From: Psettodes erumei
Taxonomy: Eukaryota > Chordata > Actinopteri > Pleuronectiformes > Psettodidae
Direction of reading: 5' to 3'
Length of the DNA: 64,000 nt
NCBI GenBank assembly: GCA_016785225.1
Contig: JAFBJZ010000772.1
Coordinates: 1 to 64,000, forward strand
This document shows, piece by piece, positions 25,488-37,500 of the stretch (the stretch's first letter is position 1; the number at the start of each line of letters is the position of its first letter). The notes under the pieces were generated by a model. That model made no database searches. It was given only the letters and a program-made list of their open reading frames with translations, and was not told the DNA's origin. Made by a program: the position numbers and the translations under genes.

Positions 25488-28400
25488 ATGTACTCAAACA
25501 AAATCGAAGGACCACGAAGAGGAAGATCGTTTGACTCCATGAACATTGGCTTTGAAGAAAAACTCCTGAACAATGAGGTAATCATTTCATCGGTATAATC
25601 TTTATTGTTTGGAAGCAGCGATCCGTCAGCAGTAGCCTATGGGTGTTTTATCTTGTTTGAAGTCTTTCGTCCTGTGATAAGAGCTTAAGTGTGACAAGAG
25701 GTTTTCTTGCGTGAGATCATTTACGACTATTTTTGACAGTCATGGGGAGATCGGTCATTAATGAATAAGCCTTCACTTTGTCGACAGCGCAGATTAATTT
25801 AAGCCGTATGGTTTATAGTGTAATTTACGTCAAAGGGTTAAGAGGGTTACACCGTGAGATGCCTCTGAATTTTATTTCCTGAAAGACTCGTGATTGCTCG
25901 ATCTTTACATCCTTCACTGATTTCCATAGCAGAAGAGAAAACCCGATCGACCTGCAGTGTCCATGATTCCCAAGCTATGTAAAAAGAATTCTGATAATAA
26001 TCTCTAATGACTAATAATAGTGATGACGATAATAATAATAATATTAGAGCCGAATGGATTGCATAAATAACAGCATAGACTGATACTGTTTTGCAGTCTT
26101 TGAGCAACTTATCTCTGCAAGCATAGACTCAAGATCCCTTTCAAAGTTGCGAATTATCTGCAAAAAAGCAATAAAAGAAGAATATGCAAAATATGGATCG
26201 AAGTCAAAACGTTTTAGCCTGTAAGATGTGACTACATTTCTGTGGATTTAGCAAGCAATCCGATTGTGTCTATGACCTTCACCTGAAACTCTTACACATC
26301 TTAACACGTTCTCTGTGCATTTTAGGCCTTTTCAAATGAGGACACACAAACATTAGGTTATGCTGCGCAAAGGCTGGCCGAAAGCTGAATTCTATCTTAG
26401 AGTGAAAAAGAAATGTGGAAAAACAACCCACTGTCTATTACAACGAGGGGGTTGAATTAAGCTGCTATGATTAACTGTGAATCAAGATTTGGAGCACTCA
26501 ACAATGACTTTGTGTGTATATGTTAAAATAATGACATGAGGAAAGGAAACGCACAAAAGTTATTTGATGGGTAAAAACACTTTGTAGACTGAAACCTCTG
26601 CGGTGATTAAACGCTGCCTAATGTCCGGTTAAGACCTCAACATGCAGGGAGCTAATAATAGGCTTCCACGCTGTCCAAATGAGATTGGACTAAGGCGATT
26701 CTTCGAGACAGAGACAAGTTCATCTTCGTTAAACCGAGACGCGAAGAGTTGACCCCGGGGAGCGTCCTGATCCAGTCTCCATGCTACTAATGCTTCCAGG
26801 GATACTACCGACAAGAGTCCACCGAAAACTGGTCTGCCGCGCGGTTTACACAATGCTGGAAGGGCGAAATATGGTAGGAAGCGACTGGGCTGAGTTGAAC
26901 TGATGCCGCCCACAAACCACCCGTATACCTTAGACTGTCTAGATATTATGTATTTGAAGCAAATCATAACATAATGTAGCCTAGATGCACGCGATAGGAA
27001 TAAAATGTTGTTTCTAAATCAAATGTGTGTTGCAATCACATGAAAACGTTGCAGTCCACGGGAAGAGATTAGTTTTTTCTGAGCTGTTCGCGTGTTAAAG
27101 TAATACTCCTACAATCTGGTGCTGGATTACAACTTGAATTTTCCCCTGGCGTGTGCAACGCACACAACGTGAGAGCGCTGCTCATTCTGTTGGGGTGGAC
27201 AAGAGGGTTGGTGGTCACTAATCTCAGCCCCTCTCTGCATGTATTACTGCATCATCACTTATTTTCATTAGAAAAAAACCCATGTTTCATTTTCAGGGTG
27301 ATAGAAACACTTGGTTGGCTGCTCTCTGTGACTTTTACCCTCTTTGCTTGCTACTTGTTGGCAGTTCATAGGACTTCTTGGATGCTTTTAAGTGATTATA
27401 AGTTGTCTATTCTTGTCCTGAGATACATGCTTCAGTCATGGGGGAAGGACAGTGTCCTGAAACCATGCAGCACAGAACATGGTAATTTCCCACAAAGTGC
27501 TGTTTCCCCATTACTATTAATGTTGGTACTACATTTCTAAAATGAGTTTATTTCTCTGTTTGCAATTAACAGCAGTGGCAGAATATTAATAGGCTTCATG
27601 TACTCAGGTGAAATGAAATAACTGTACATGCATTAAAAAAATATCATATAATCATATAACCATCAGACCAGAGCCACTGTTGGTTGTTGATTGATAATGG
27701 TTTTCTTGCTTTCCAAAAAGTTAAATCTTTTTTCTATGTTTTATTACTATTTTCAGATAAACAAGTCAACCTTCACAAAAATAGAAGAAAACACTGAAAA
27801 GAAGAATACGTCAGAGAAGGGGAGAGCAACAATCATCTTTTCCCTCAAGAACGAAGTGGGAGGACTTGTAAAGGCACTCAAACTCTTCCAAGTACGCACA
27901 AACATATATGATTACATGATCTATCTTTTCGTATCTACCATTTACTTGTGAAATATGTTTGGGTAACACATGACTTACAGATGATAACAAAATTGTTTCC
28001 CCTGTTTTTTTTGTTGTATTTTTTTTTGGGGGGGTTGCATGGTTTTTTAGGAAAACCATGTTAACCTTGTCCACATAGAGTCCAGAAAATCAAAAAGACG
28101 CAACTCTGAGTTTGAGATATTTGTGGATTGTGACAGCAACCACGAACAACTGAATGAAATCATCCAACTGCTTCGGAAGCATGTGAACGTGGTGGACATG
28201 GAACCTCCAGATAACTCCTGTCTTCACGAGGAAGGTAGGAAAGCTCCGAATGAAATGCTGCAGGCATGATGTATCTGATTGAACCCGATAAGCAGTTTTT
28301 TCATTTTTTCCTTCTCTCCTCAGATATGTATGATGTACCTTGGTTCCCAAAGAAAATTTCAGACTTGGACAAGTGTGCTAACCGCGTCTTGATGTATGGC

Positions 28401-30151
28401 TCAGAGTTGGATGCTGATCATCCAGTATGTAGGCCCAAATAAACCTGTAGAAGATGACTTTAAAATGCAATCTCATTTAATATGTAACAATTTCCTATCA
28501 TTCATTGTTCCTCTCCACCAGGGTTTCAAGGACAATGTCTACCGCAAGAGGAGAAAGTATTTTGCAGATCTTGCCATGGCCTATAAACAGTAAGTTTTTT
28601 TCTACATTTAAATTGTTTTTGTTCTATATATAAATCGTTGATTTGAAAATCTGAAAAAAAGTTTTTTGTTGTTGTTGTTTTTTGTTCTAGTGGAGATCCC
28701 ATTCCTCGTATTGAGTTCACAGAGGAGGAAGTGAAGACTTGGGGTGTTGTGTACAGGGAGCTCAACAAGTTGTACCCCACCCATGCCTGCCGCGAATACT
28801 TGAAGAACCTGCCGCTGCTGTCCAAATACTGTGAATGTCGGGAGGACAACATCCCTCAGCTGGAAGATGTCTCGCGCTTCCTCAGGGGTAGGTTGAATTT
28901 CTTTACTAAAAACATTATTTTTTTTGCTTCAAATACAAAATTAGATTTTTTTTCATTGTTGTGTTTCTGTTTTGGAAATGTGATTACTCATTAATTGTAT
29001 GAACATCTTCTCAGAACGTACTGGATTTACCATCAGGCCTGTGGCAGGTTATCTGTCCCCACGTGACTTCCTTGCTGGCTTGGCCTTCCGTGTTTTCCAC
29101 TGTACCCAGTATGTGCGGCACAGCTCTGACCCTTTATACACTCCAGAGCCGTGAGTAATAAACAGCACTATTTCAAGAAAAGTGGTATTACTGTTAATTT
29201 AGGTCTACTGGACCTAATATTTTGTGATCTTTTATCATTTAGGGACACATGCCATGAGCTGCTGGGTCACGTCCCACTGCTGGCAGAGCCCAGTTTTGCA
29301 CAGTTTTCTCAGGAGATTGGTCTCGCTTCACTCGGGGCCTCAGATGATTCAGTTCAGAAACTGGCCACAGTGAGTGACAATCAGTGTTCAGGCAAGCTTA
29401 ATCAAATCAAATTCAGTAGATCCAGAATAACTGAAATAATTGTTTCTGTGTTATCTACTCCTCTTTTGCAGTGCTATTTCTTCACGGTGGAATTTGGCCT
29501 ATGCAAACAAGAAGGGCAGCTGCGAGCGTATGGAGCAGGACTGCTGTCATCTATCAGTGAGCTTAAGGTAAATATCTCTCAATGATGTCCATATCATTCA
29601 GTGGAGATGCTCCAATGAGGAACCATGAAATATACTGGTATACTGCAGAATATGCTGCATGTAAGCATACATGTCATTGTCAGGTTTCTCTCTTACAGCA
29701 TGCACTCTCTGGCAATGCAAGGATAATGCCTTTTGACCCCAAAGTTACATCCAAACAAGAATGCATCATCACAACATTTCAGGATGTCTACTTTGTGTCA
29801 GACAGCTTTGAGGAGGCCAAAGTGAAGATGAGGTGAGCTTGGTTTATTAACAGTTTAACATAATATGTCTGTGATGACATATCTACATGAACATTATCTA
29901 CAAGGTACACTGTTGTTTCATATGTAATTAAATATCTAGTATATATAGCTCAGTGATGATATTATTTCTACTTCAGGGAGTTTGCCAAGACAATCAAGCG
30001 TCCCTTCACAGTCCGATACAACCCTTACACCCAGAGCGTGGATGTGCTGAAAGACACGCCCAGCATCAACAGTGTCGTTGAGGAACTACGACATGAGCTC
30101 GACATAGTCGGTGACGCCCTCTGCCGGCTGAACAAGCAGCTGGGTGTCTGA
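25488..30151 (+). CDS. tph1: Tryptophan 5-hydroxylase 1
   Basis: Cytosolic iron- and tetrahydrobiopterin-dependent enzyme that converts tryptophan to 5-hydroxytryptophan, the rate-limiting step of serotonin and melatonin synthesis. Eleven exons give 480 residues: 25488-25577, 27757-27891, 28051-28234, 28324-28424, 28522-28589, 28691-28887, 29015-29150, 29243-29369, 29472-29567, 29699-29832, 29977-30151. An N-terminal tail with a basic phosphorylation-type site (RRGRSFDS) precedes the ACT regulatory domain (IIFSLKNEVGGLVKALKLF, about residues 58-140). The catalytic domain has PTHACREYLKNLP, iron ligands His308 and His313 (HELLGH) and Glu353 (FTVEFGL). A C-terminal tetramerisation helix follows. 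Some residues are TPH2-like (KTWGVV, GQLRAYG), but the saal1-sergef context fixes it as tph1. Which teleost duplicate (a or b) is not certain. Confidence 0.97.
25578..27756 (+). other. tph1: tph1 intron 1 (2.2 kb)
   Basis: Non-coding. It contains a locally CpG-richer patch at about 26690-26890 (ccgcgcgg, accccgggg) that could be an internal promoter or enhancer, and a short AAT run near 26030. The 112-residue minus-strand open frame here has no recognisable domain. Confidence 0.5.
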
Positions 30152-30956
30152 CCACCGACATTCCAGTTTGAGTTGACCACCTTACAGTCCATCAACGCTT
30201 GCCATGTCACCCCAGCACCGTAGAGATCCTGCTTGTGTATTGCCCTTCGTCAGTACAATGAATGTGCAATGCTTTTGGAAAAATGCTCTGTTGTCCCAAC
30301 TCTATGTTATATGGCAAATACAATTCACAGAGGCGCATTTGGCCACTGCTATCAGTACACTGCACAAACCCAAAGAGCTGCTTAAAAAGAGATACTGCTT
30401 TGTTTTAGTCATGTCTGTACTGCAAACAGTTAATGCATTTTCATTGTTAATTAGCATCCCCAGCTGTTACAAACACAGATTTGGTTTTCTCCTCCTATTG
30501 TTGTCTGCTGTTGTATATGATCATGTGATTTTTTGTAATTCATTTCATTCTTCTCTGTCTTCACATTTGATTTTCTCACTTCAGTGATATGTATAAAATG
30601 TACCTTGTTTGTATTCTTTTGGTGTATGTATCATGCTCTTTTTGTGTGCTGTTGATGGAAATTATGAAAGTGAAAACTGGTGTTAAAAGAATGCTTTCAT
30701 TATGGATTATGACTGATTTGGCCCATGTACCCTGCCCTATTTTATTTTACAGTGATGATTTTGAATTTAATAAGTGAATATAATAGTAGTACTCCTGAAA
30801 TCAAAACATTATTTTTCTACTGTAAAGAAATATTGACATTATGAGTAGGCTATGTATCAAACTATTGAAAAAAAATGTTCTATTGTGTCTTCAGTGGTTT
30901 GTTACCTGTTGCTTTATTACTTTTTAGTGTCCTCATGGTGATACTTTGGATACTGG

Positions 30957-31172
30957 ATGCTGAGAAAGATGCTGATTATGATCCTAGAAATGCAAAATGA
31001 TTACAGTGAAGACCCTGAAATTGATAATTTAAGATTACAATATTACAACAAAGAAAGTGATCTGAGTGCCACATCATCTAAATCTGCACTATTTGAAAAC
31101 ATCCACCCTGAAACAGAAATGTCAGACAGCAGTCTCTCAAAGATGGACAACATGCTATTAATACATAGCTGA
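30957..31172 (+). other. Orphan 71-codon open frame in the tph1-sergef gap
   Basis: The frame ends in a hydrophilic Ser/Asp/Glu-rich stretch (YSEDPEIDNLRLQYYNKESD, then MSDSSLSKMDNMLLIHS) with a stop. An overlapping frame just upstream (ILDAEKDADYDPRNAK) also looks protein-like, which hints at an old frameshifted gene fragment. It sits 800 bp after the tph1 stop and just before a repeat tail. I do not recognise it. Confidence 0.25.
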
Positions 31173-31307
31173 TGGTGTGACGCTGGTTCATGAACACTGA
31201 ATTTCTCATTAGAGGGGTCCCCTAATTAAAAAACTGTGGTGCCGGAGAGGGATTTTCCACAACCTGGCAACCCAAAGTTGTTCTCGTTATAGCATTGATT
31301 TACCAGT

Positions 31308-31313
31308 AATAAA
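31308..31313 (+). other. Candidate poly(A) signal downstream of tph1
   Basis: AATAAA about 1.15 kb after the tph1 stop. It could serve tph1 or belong to the repeat that follows. Confidence 0.35.
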
Positions 31314-31338
31314 GGACAGAGTGTTGTAGCCATGTTGT

Positions 31339-31412
31339 ACAGATTGTAAAGCCCCCTGAGGCAAATTAGTGCTTATTGATTTTGGGGCATTTAAATAAAG
31401 TTGACTCGACTT
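31339..31412 (+). repeat. LINE/SINE 3' tail (gattgtaaagccccctgagg type)
   Basis: acagattgtaaagccccctg, aggcaaattagtg and tttaaataaagttgactcg follow the pattern TTGTAAAGC..CCTGAGGCAA...TATAAATAAAATTGA, which I know as the 3' end of an abundant teleost non-LTR element. Only the tail is visible; the recognised part ends about 170 bp before the sergef start codon. Confidence 0.6.
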
Positions 31413-31584
31413 TATAAACGATACCTTCTCAAAAAGTGAGACCATTATTTTGTTCTTCGCCCTTTGGGAGAGATGGTCAGATCCATACATCTATGACCAC
31501 AATAGCCATACACCAACATGGTACTTTGCTTCACGACAGTGTCGTAAGCCTTACCGTACTCACTCAATGGTAGCGAGGCACTTA

Positions 31585-34500
31585 ATGGAAACGAAACAGG
31601 GGTTTTGTTTGCTCTCTTGGGTAAGATTGGTATCGTCTTCTTTAAAGAGTTAAAGTTGGTTTTGAGCGTCTGTGTCTGGTCATGTGGTTTACTGCTTTCA
31701 AGCACCACCAGCACAGTAACGTTTCTTTCGGCGGCGTGGCATAGCGCTTTTGCTAATGTTAGCTTATCAGCCAGTGAACTCGCTCCAGCGTAAAAATGCA
31801 GCGAAAACAACGTTAACGTCCGGTTGACGGTTAAATGGGCTTTAACGAGTTTCTCTGTCCCGAGCAGTTATCGATGTCGTAATGTTCATGACAGGGAGCC
31901 AACAGCTATGGGCAGCTGGGGCAGGGACATGTGGAGGACCAGTCAGTGCCCCGGCTCGCCGACACTGCTGCTCTACACAGCGGAGCAGTCAGGGCTGTAG
32001 ATGGCGGTGGCGGTCACTCCGTGTTTATCACTGGTAGGTTACGGATTCATTTCATTTTAAAATATAAGCCTCTGTCCGCTTTGTTCCTAACGCGTGTTGG
32101 GACCACAGACCGGGACATGTCAACAAAGTCTGAAAAAGTCTGTTATGTGCCCCCTCTCATGGTCAGATGAGATTACTTTTCTTGTGTTTACTTCAGATAC
32201 TTACAGTGGAGCGTTAGAGCAGTTAACATTTCTCTCTGCTTTTAGGATATGAAACAATAAACTGCTTGGTTTTCAAATGTTTATGGTGTATTTGGTTTTG
32301 ACAGAGAATGGAGAGGTGTTTGTGTGTGGACAGAATGACAGAGGCCAGCTGGGACTCGGCCACAACGCACACATCTCAACTCTTAGACTCTGCCCGAGCC
32401 CAAATCAGACAGTCACAAATGTAGCCTGTGGTTGGGATTTTACTCTTCTTCTCATCGGTGAGCACCGTTTCAGACCAGGAAGTGAAACACTGCTTTTCAC
32501 TTCCAATAGGTTAAGAAGGATATCATATTTGCATGAAAGTTAAATAAGCATTTCCTTCAAGTGGTCCTATGCAGCGATGATGTATAGGATGACACTGAAT
32601 AATTTGGATGTCACAGTGGCCAGTAATTAGACGTGACATAAATGGAAGTATGTAAAACCAAATTATTATATGTACCATTAGGTGTCTTTAAACTCAAATG
32701 TTATGAATCCACAGTATTTTTAAACCCTCACACATTGCAGTGCATATAACTGAGCGAAGCTGCATGATTGGCTCGTTTACTTTCCAGCACGCATTAAGGG
32801 GGGTGCATCATTAGATTCACATTCCAAGTGGTTAGTGTTGTCTTAAAACCAGCCAAAGCTGGGGGGCTCCCCTGCAGACTGTCAGCCCCTGATAAACAAC
32901 ACCTTCTGTGAGTCAACAATCCTGCAGACTCTGCTTATAGGAATTTCTGAGAATTTATTGCAGAGTAAAGATAGAACTGGGAATGACAGAGAAAGCTGGG
33001 AACCACAAAATTTGAATATTTCAGTGTGCTTTATAAAGATATGTCTTTTATTCTTATATTGGCAGATTGTGGTCGAGTCCTGGCATGTGGCTCCAATGCA
33101 TTTGGGCAACTGGGTGTTGGAACAACAGTTATGCACTCTTCAGATCTACTGTACCTTGAGGTAAGCACAAAGCAGGGGTGTCTTTCAATTATTTTCTTAA
33201 TACAATATAGCCGAAAACTTTGGAAGCCTCTGTAATGCTTCTCACACCGATTTATAATATAATCAACCAATACTAGTCTGTTACAAAGTAACATCATGTC
33301 TTGATCCGCTTGATCCCTTCATTTAAAGGAAATGCCCCTGTGCTGTTTGTTCTTAGGATCTGAAGGATCCAGTGGTGAGCCTAGCAGCAGGACTTAGACA
33401 CTCACTTGCTGTTACTGGTGAGTTAGCAGCACAAACTGTCCTAAATATGTTTGCACAAATCCTAATTCTCGGTTGTGCCCTCAGACTCTGGCTACGTGTA
33501 TCAGTGGGGAAGCGGTCTTTTCAATCGTGCTAAGAGAGCACTCAGTCCACACCCTGTCCCGTCACATCTCTGTTCGAAGGTGCCCTGTCTGGTCCCCGGT
33601 AAGTGGACCTTTGCACTGAGCAGAAAACATCTTTGTAGTGATTTACTGTGGGTAATGCTTATTAAATATGGTGCTTGTGTTACAGGTCTGGATCAGAAAA
33701 AGACAGACCTGGTAGCTGCGGGCTCAGCACACTGTGTGTGTCTTACAGGTATGACAGCGGCATACATGACAGCTGTTATGCTGTGTTTGTGTTATATTTC
33801 GTTTGTTTTAAAACAAACAGGCTTTCCCCTCTGTAAAAATGACCTCATGCTTAATGATTTGCAGTCTAGTTTTGGGTGTAAGCATTCCAGCAAGTTATTG
33901 CCACCAAAAACAAAAGGAAATTGGCTCCAAAATGGCCAGAGTTCCTTTCAAAACAAGCAGTACTGGAAGATCCTTGATTCAAACATTATTAAATACTCTT
34001 CCATCAATAGCATTTTACTTGGAGGTTGTACTTGTGAGGTGCCTTCCTCCTCGTGTTCATACATCATTATGGCAGGGCTCCCTTCTGTCCTCTAATTAGT
34101 TAACTAGTACCACTCAATTACTGCTCTGCCTTTGTGCTGCAGCCTCTGCTGGATGAAGAGTAATGTTGCTTCTGTCTTGTGCTAAGGAGACGGTGATTTG
34201 TTTTTGTGGGGAAGCAACAAGCATGGTCAGCTGATCACCACAGAGCCCTTCCTGTCCTCTCCAGCTCCTCTGAAGCGCTCATTGCTGAATGGAGAGAAAG
34301 TAAGAAATGTGTGGAGCGGCTGGACACATACTGTTGCTCAAACAGGTGACACATAGTAGCACATACTCCACATAGTATGTCTGTGATACTCACCAGTTTC
34401 AACAGGAGTTAATGGACCGTAATTCGTTTCAGAGAGTGGAAGAGTGTTCACATGGGGCAGAGGAGATTATGGACAGCTGGGCCGACAAGCCCCAACCAGT

Positions 34501-37500
34501 AAAAGCCGAGAGCGGGAGTCAGCTCCTTTAGCAGATGGTGGAAACCCGGAGGTTTGCCCCCCTGCAGAGGTTCAAGTCCTTAGTGGAGCAACGCAGGTAA
34601 GACATCCCAACTGTTTGGCACTTATGTAGATTGAATGTCCGAGAGGGCAAACATTAATAACAGTGAGATTGGTCTAAAGGCTCTGATTATTGTTGTTGTC
34701 AACCTTGTGCTGTGTTTGAAAATGTCTGTGCCATTCCAGCAGGGGGCATCAGACAATCACAAATGAAACATGAGGCTGAACATTATTTAGTACAAGGTGC
34801 CACTGAATGAGAGCCAAGCCCACAAGGAGAAGGCTCTTAATGATTAGCTTTGCAATATATAGCCTATAATGCACACGCACGCACACAACGCCATTATCTT
34901 CCTCTTTGGCGGAGGACTACTTACATTTAGTGAAGTCATAGGTCTCTCCTCCCATAAGGGCAATTATATGTGAGCATCACAGGATGACAGCAGTTAACCT
35001 GTAGTCTAAATGGCAGCTATATGGTAGGAGATTGCTGCCTGTAAAGTGGATGTCAGGGACGGACAAGGGCAGGCTTTGGATCATTCTTCCACTGCGCATT
35101 TGTCATTGCAGCAGCACTGGCATAGTACGTCAACCTATAATCACTGTGTGTGTGTGTGTGTGTGTGTCTGTGTGTGTAAAGCTAACATTGTCATACCCAC
35201 AGAGTCAATATTTAGTAAACGTTCACTTTTTTATGAGGCCTTTAAACATTACTAATTACAAATTATATCTGTCCATGCCTCAGGAATCAGTGGGTGTGTT
35301 TCTGTTGGTGGCTTCCACAACTGTATGCCTTATCAAAAAATTGCTTTCATCAAAGCAGGTGACCCGTATTACCTTGGATGTACACCAATCAGCCACAACA
35401 CTAAAACCAGTTTCCTCTTTCTCAGGTGTATACAGTCATGCCCATAACTATTGGCCCCCCTGCACTTCTGTCAGTTAATGCACCACTTCTCCTTGAAAAT
35501 TGTTGCACTTACAAAGGTTTTGGTATTCATTACTTTTGTGGGAGACGCGGTGCATTATCTGACAGAGGTGCACGGGTGCTGGCTGCATATACTGTACATG
35601 TTACTTACTGCTTGTGAGAACGCTCTGGTATCTAGAGAGCACTATCTCATGTTTTTACTCTTGTTGAGGTTGGTAGAGTTCAGAATCAGTACTTAAAGTT
35701 ATCCCCTCAATTCCTGTAGTGGTTATGGAGGGGAAAGAAAAACTGGAAAGAAGGCCATTGAATTGTAAAAGGTTTTGATCACCACAGGAAGCCATCCTGA
35801 AGCAGTGGTATAAGCCCATCTGGGCAGCCTGGCAGTGGGCTTTAGCTTTTATGAATGAAGTGGCATTTATATTACAGCTACCTTCTGCTTCTTTCTTATA
35901 ATGCATGGTGGAGTGAGTGATTTGTCTGTTGGAGCATCTAATGTATTTACAGGTGAAAAAAGCCCAAATGTTATCTGTGTTGCATTCACTCATGCTGTGT
36001 TGAGTTTTGGAATAAAAGTGGGATGACGCCATCTTGGCACATGTTTTTTTTATTTCATTTTTTACAGTAGGTTTGGTTACAAAGTCAGTATCTATGTTGG
36101 GATAACAATTCTCAGATATTTAAGGTCTTGTCTGTCTGCTTTCAACATGCATTTCCAACATTTTTTCTTTTTTCCTCTGCAGATTGCATGTGGCTCTGAA
36201 CATAACCTTGCCATTGTAGGTGAGTGTATTCTCTAAAAAATGTCCTTACATTTTCTTAGCTTTTACTTATTACATTTAGCTCTTATGGTGTTTCTTTTCT
36301 GATTAGCTTTTTATATGATATTGTCAAAACTTGCCATATCTTCTAATATGTTTGCCAATAAAATATGTATTACAGAGCCCCTTCAAAATTTTACAGCATA
36401 ATACAAGAATGCGAGGAACATTGAGGAAGAGAGGTTTCTGAAAAATTAAGCACAAATAATAAAACTCTCACTCTGACTACATCAGGGTAAAGAAAATACA
36501 TATAAGTGAGGTTATATTATTTCATCTCGTCCTCCACTGTGAACCAAAGAATTAGTAAGGGAACTGTCTAATACATTACGGTTAAACATCAGTGTGAAAT
36601 ATTAATCCTTCTGGTTATGCTGCAGAGGATTTCTGAGGTCATCTCATTGCTCTGTGGCCTTTGCATCAGGAAGTAATTACTGCATGAATACATGGGTATC
36701 GCTGACAGAAGCAATTACCCAAAGAGGACTATAAAGGGGCAGAATTAACCACACGCACATTTACAGGCATGTTTTTCCAGTCGAGTGTTTAGCGCACCCT
36801 GTATCTGCACAAGAACAGAACATAGACACTGCAGTCGCACACACCCCTGAAAAAAATACTAAACCTTCTTATGACTCTTCATCCTGGTTTACAGAGATAA
36901 AATGTGCTTTTATTCATTGTAGGCCTGCCAAAATTGTCCAGCGGTCCTATAGTCACCAACTGGCACTATGAATAATTTGGGAAGTAAAAACTTTTGCATT
37001 AAAATTTGAACACTGACACAGTTTTATACTTCAGCACGAATATAAATGCTGCAGATGAACACAAGTACAGAGTCCCATTAGACAGAAAACCTTGGTATTT
37101 GTACAAGCTAGCAGCCATCCACTTGTAATGTTTAGACCAAATGTAATGCAGACCATCCGTCATAATGACGGTTCATAAACAGCACTGCATGGTCTTTGAG
37201 AAGTTCAGTTATGTGATGAGAAAGGAGAGCTCACGTGAACCTCCTGCACCTCGCTCCTCTGCCATGCTCTGCCCTTTTTCTCCTCTTTTCTCGAGCGTGA
37301 TGGCAGGAGCTACGAAATGGCAAAACAGGATTTGAAGCAGAGACCTGAGTGCTGCTATTTCTGGTGCTGAAGTAGGTCAGGCAGAAAGGAACGGAGAGCA
37401 TTGCATTCTACTCATGATATCTGTTGCCTTCTCGGCCCTTGCCCATTTGCACCTGAGGAAGTGCTCCTCATGTTTGAAATTCACCATTGGTGGTCAGAGG

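Larger units (their letters stand above)
34597..36182 (+). other. sergef: sergef intron 9 (1.6 kb) with simple repeat and transposon ends
   Basis: Non-coding. It contains a GT microsatellite (35144-35178) and two adjoining DNA-transposon-like ends (35385-35560). Its open frames are not conserved. Confidence 0.6.

Noticed and set aside
26629..26967. 112-codon minus-strand frame in tph1 intron 1
   Set aside because: No recognisable domain and no splice partner; explained by a local CpG-rich patch with few stops.
25488..30151. Assignment as tph2 because of some TPH2-like residues
   Set aside because: Gene neighbours (saal1, sergef, kcnc1) are those of TPH1, and the short N-terminus does not match TPH2.
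31445..31810. 121-codon minus-strand frame overlapping the first sergef exon
   Set aside because: No known domain, overlaps an assigned exon and has no neighbouring exons.
33475..34095. 206-codon plus-strand frame
   Set aside because: sergef exons 6 and 7 read through introns; only 33485-33598 and 33686-33748 are coding.
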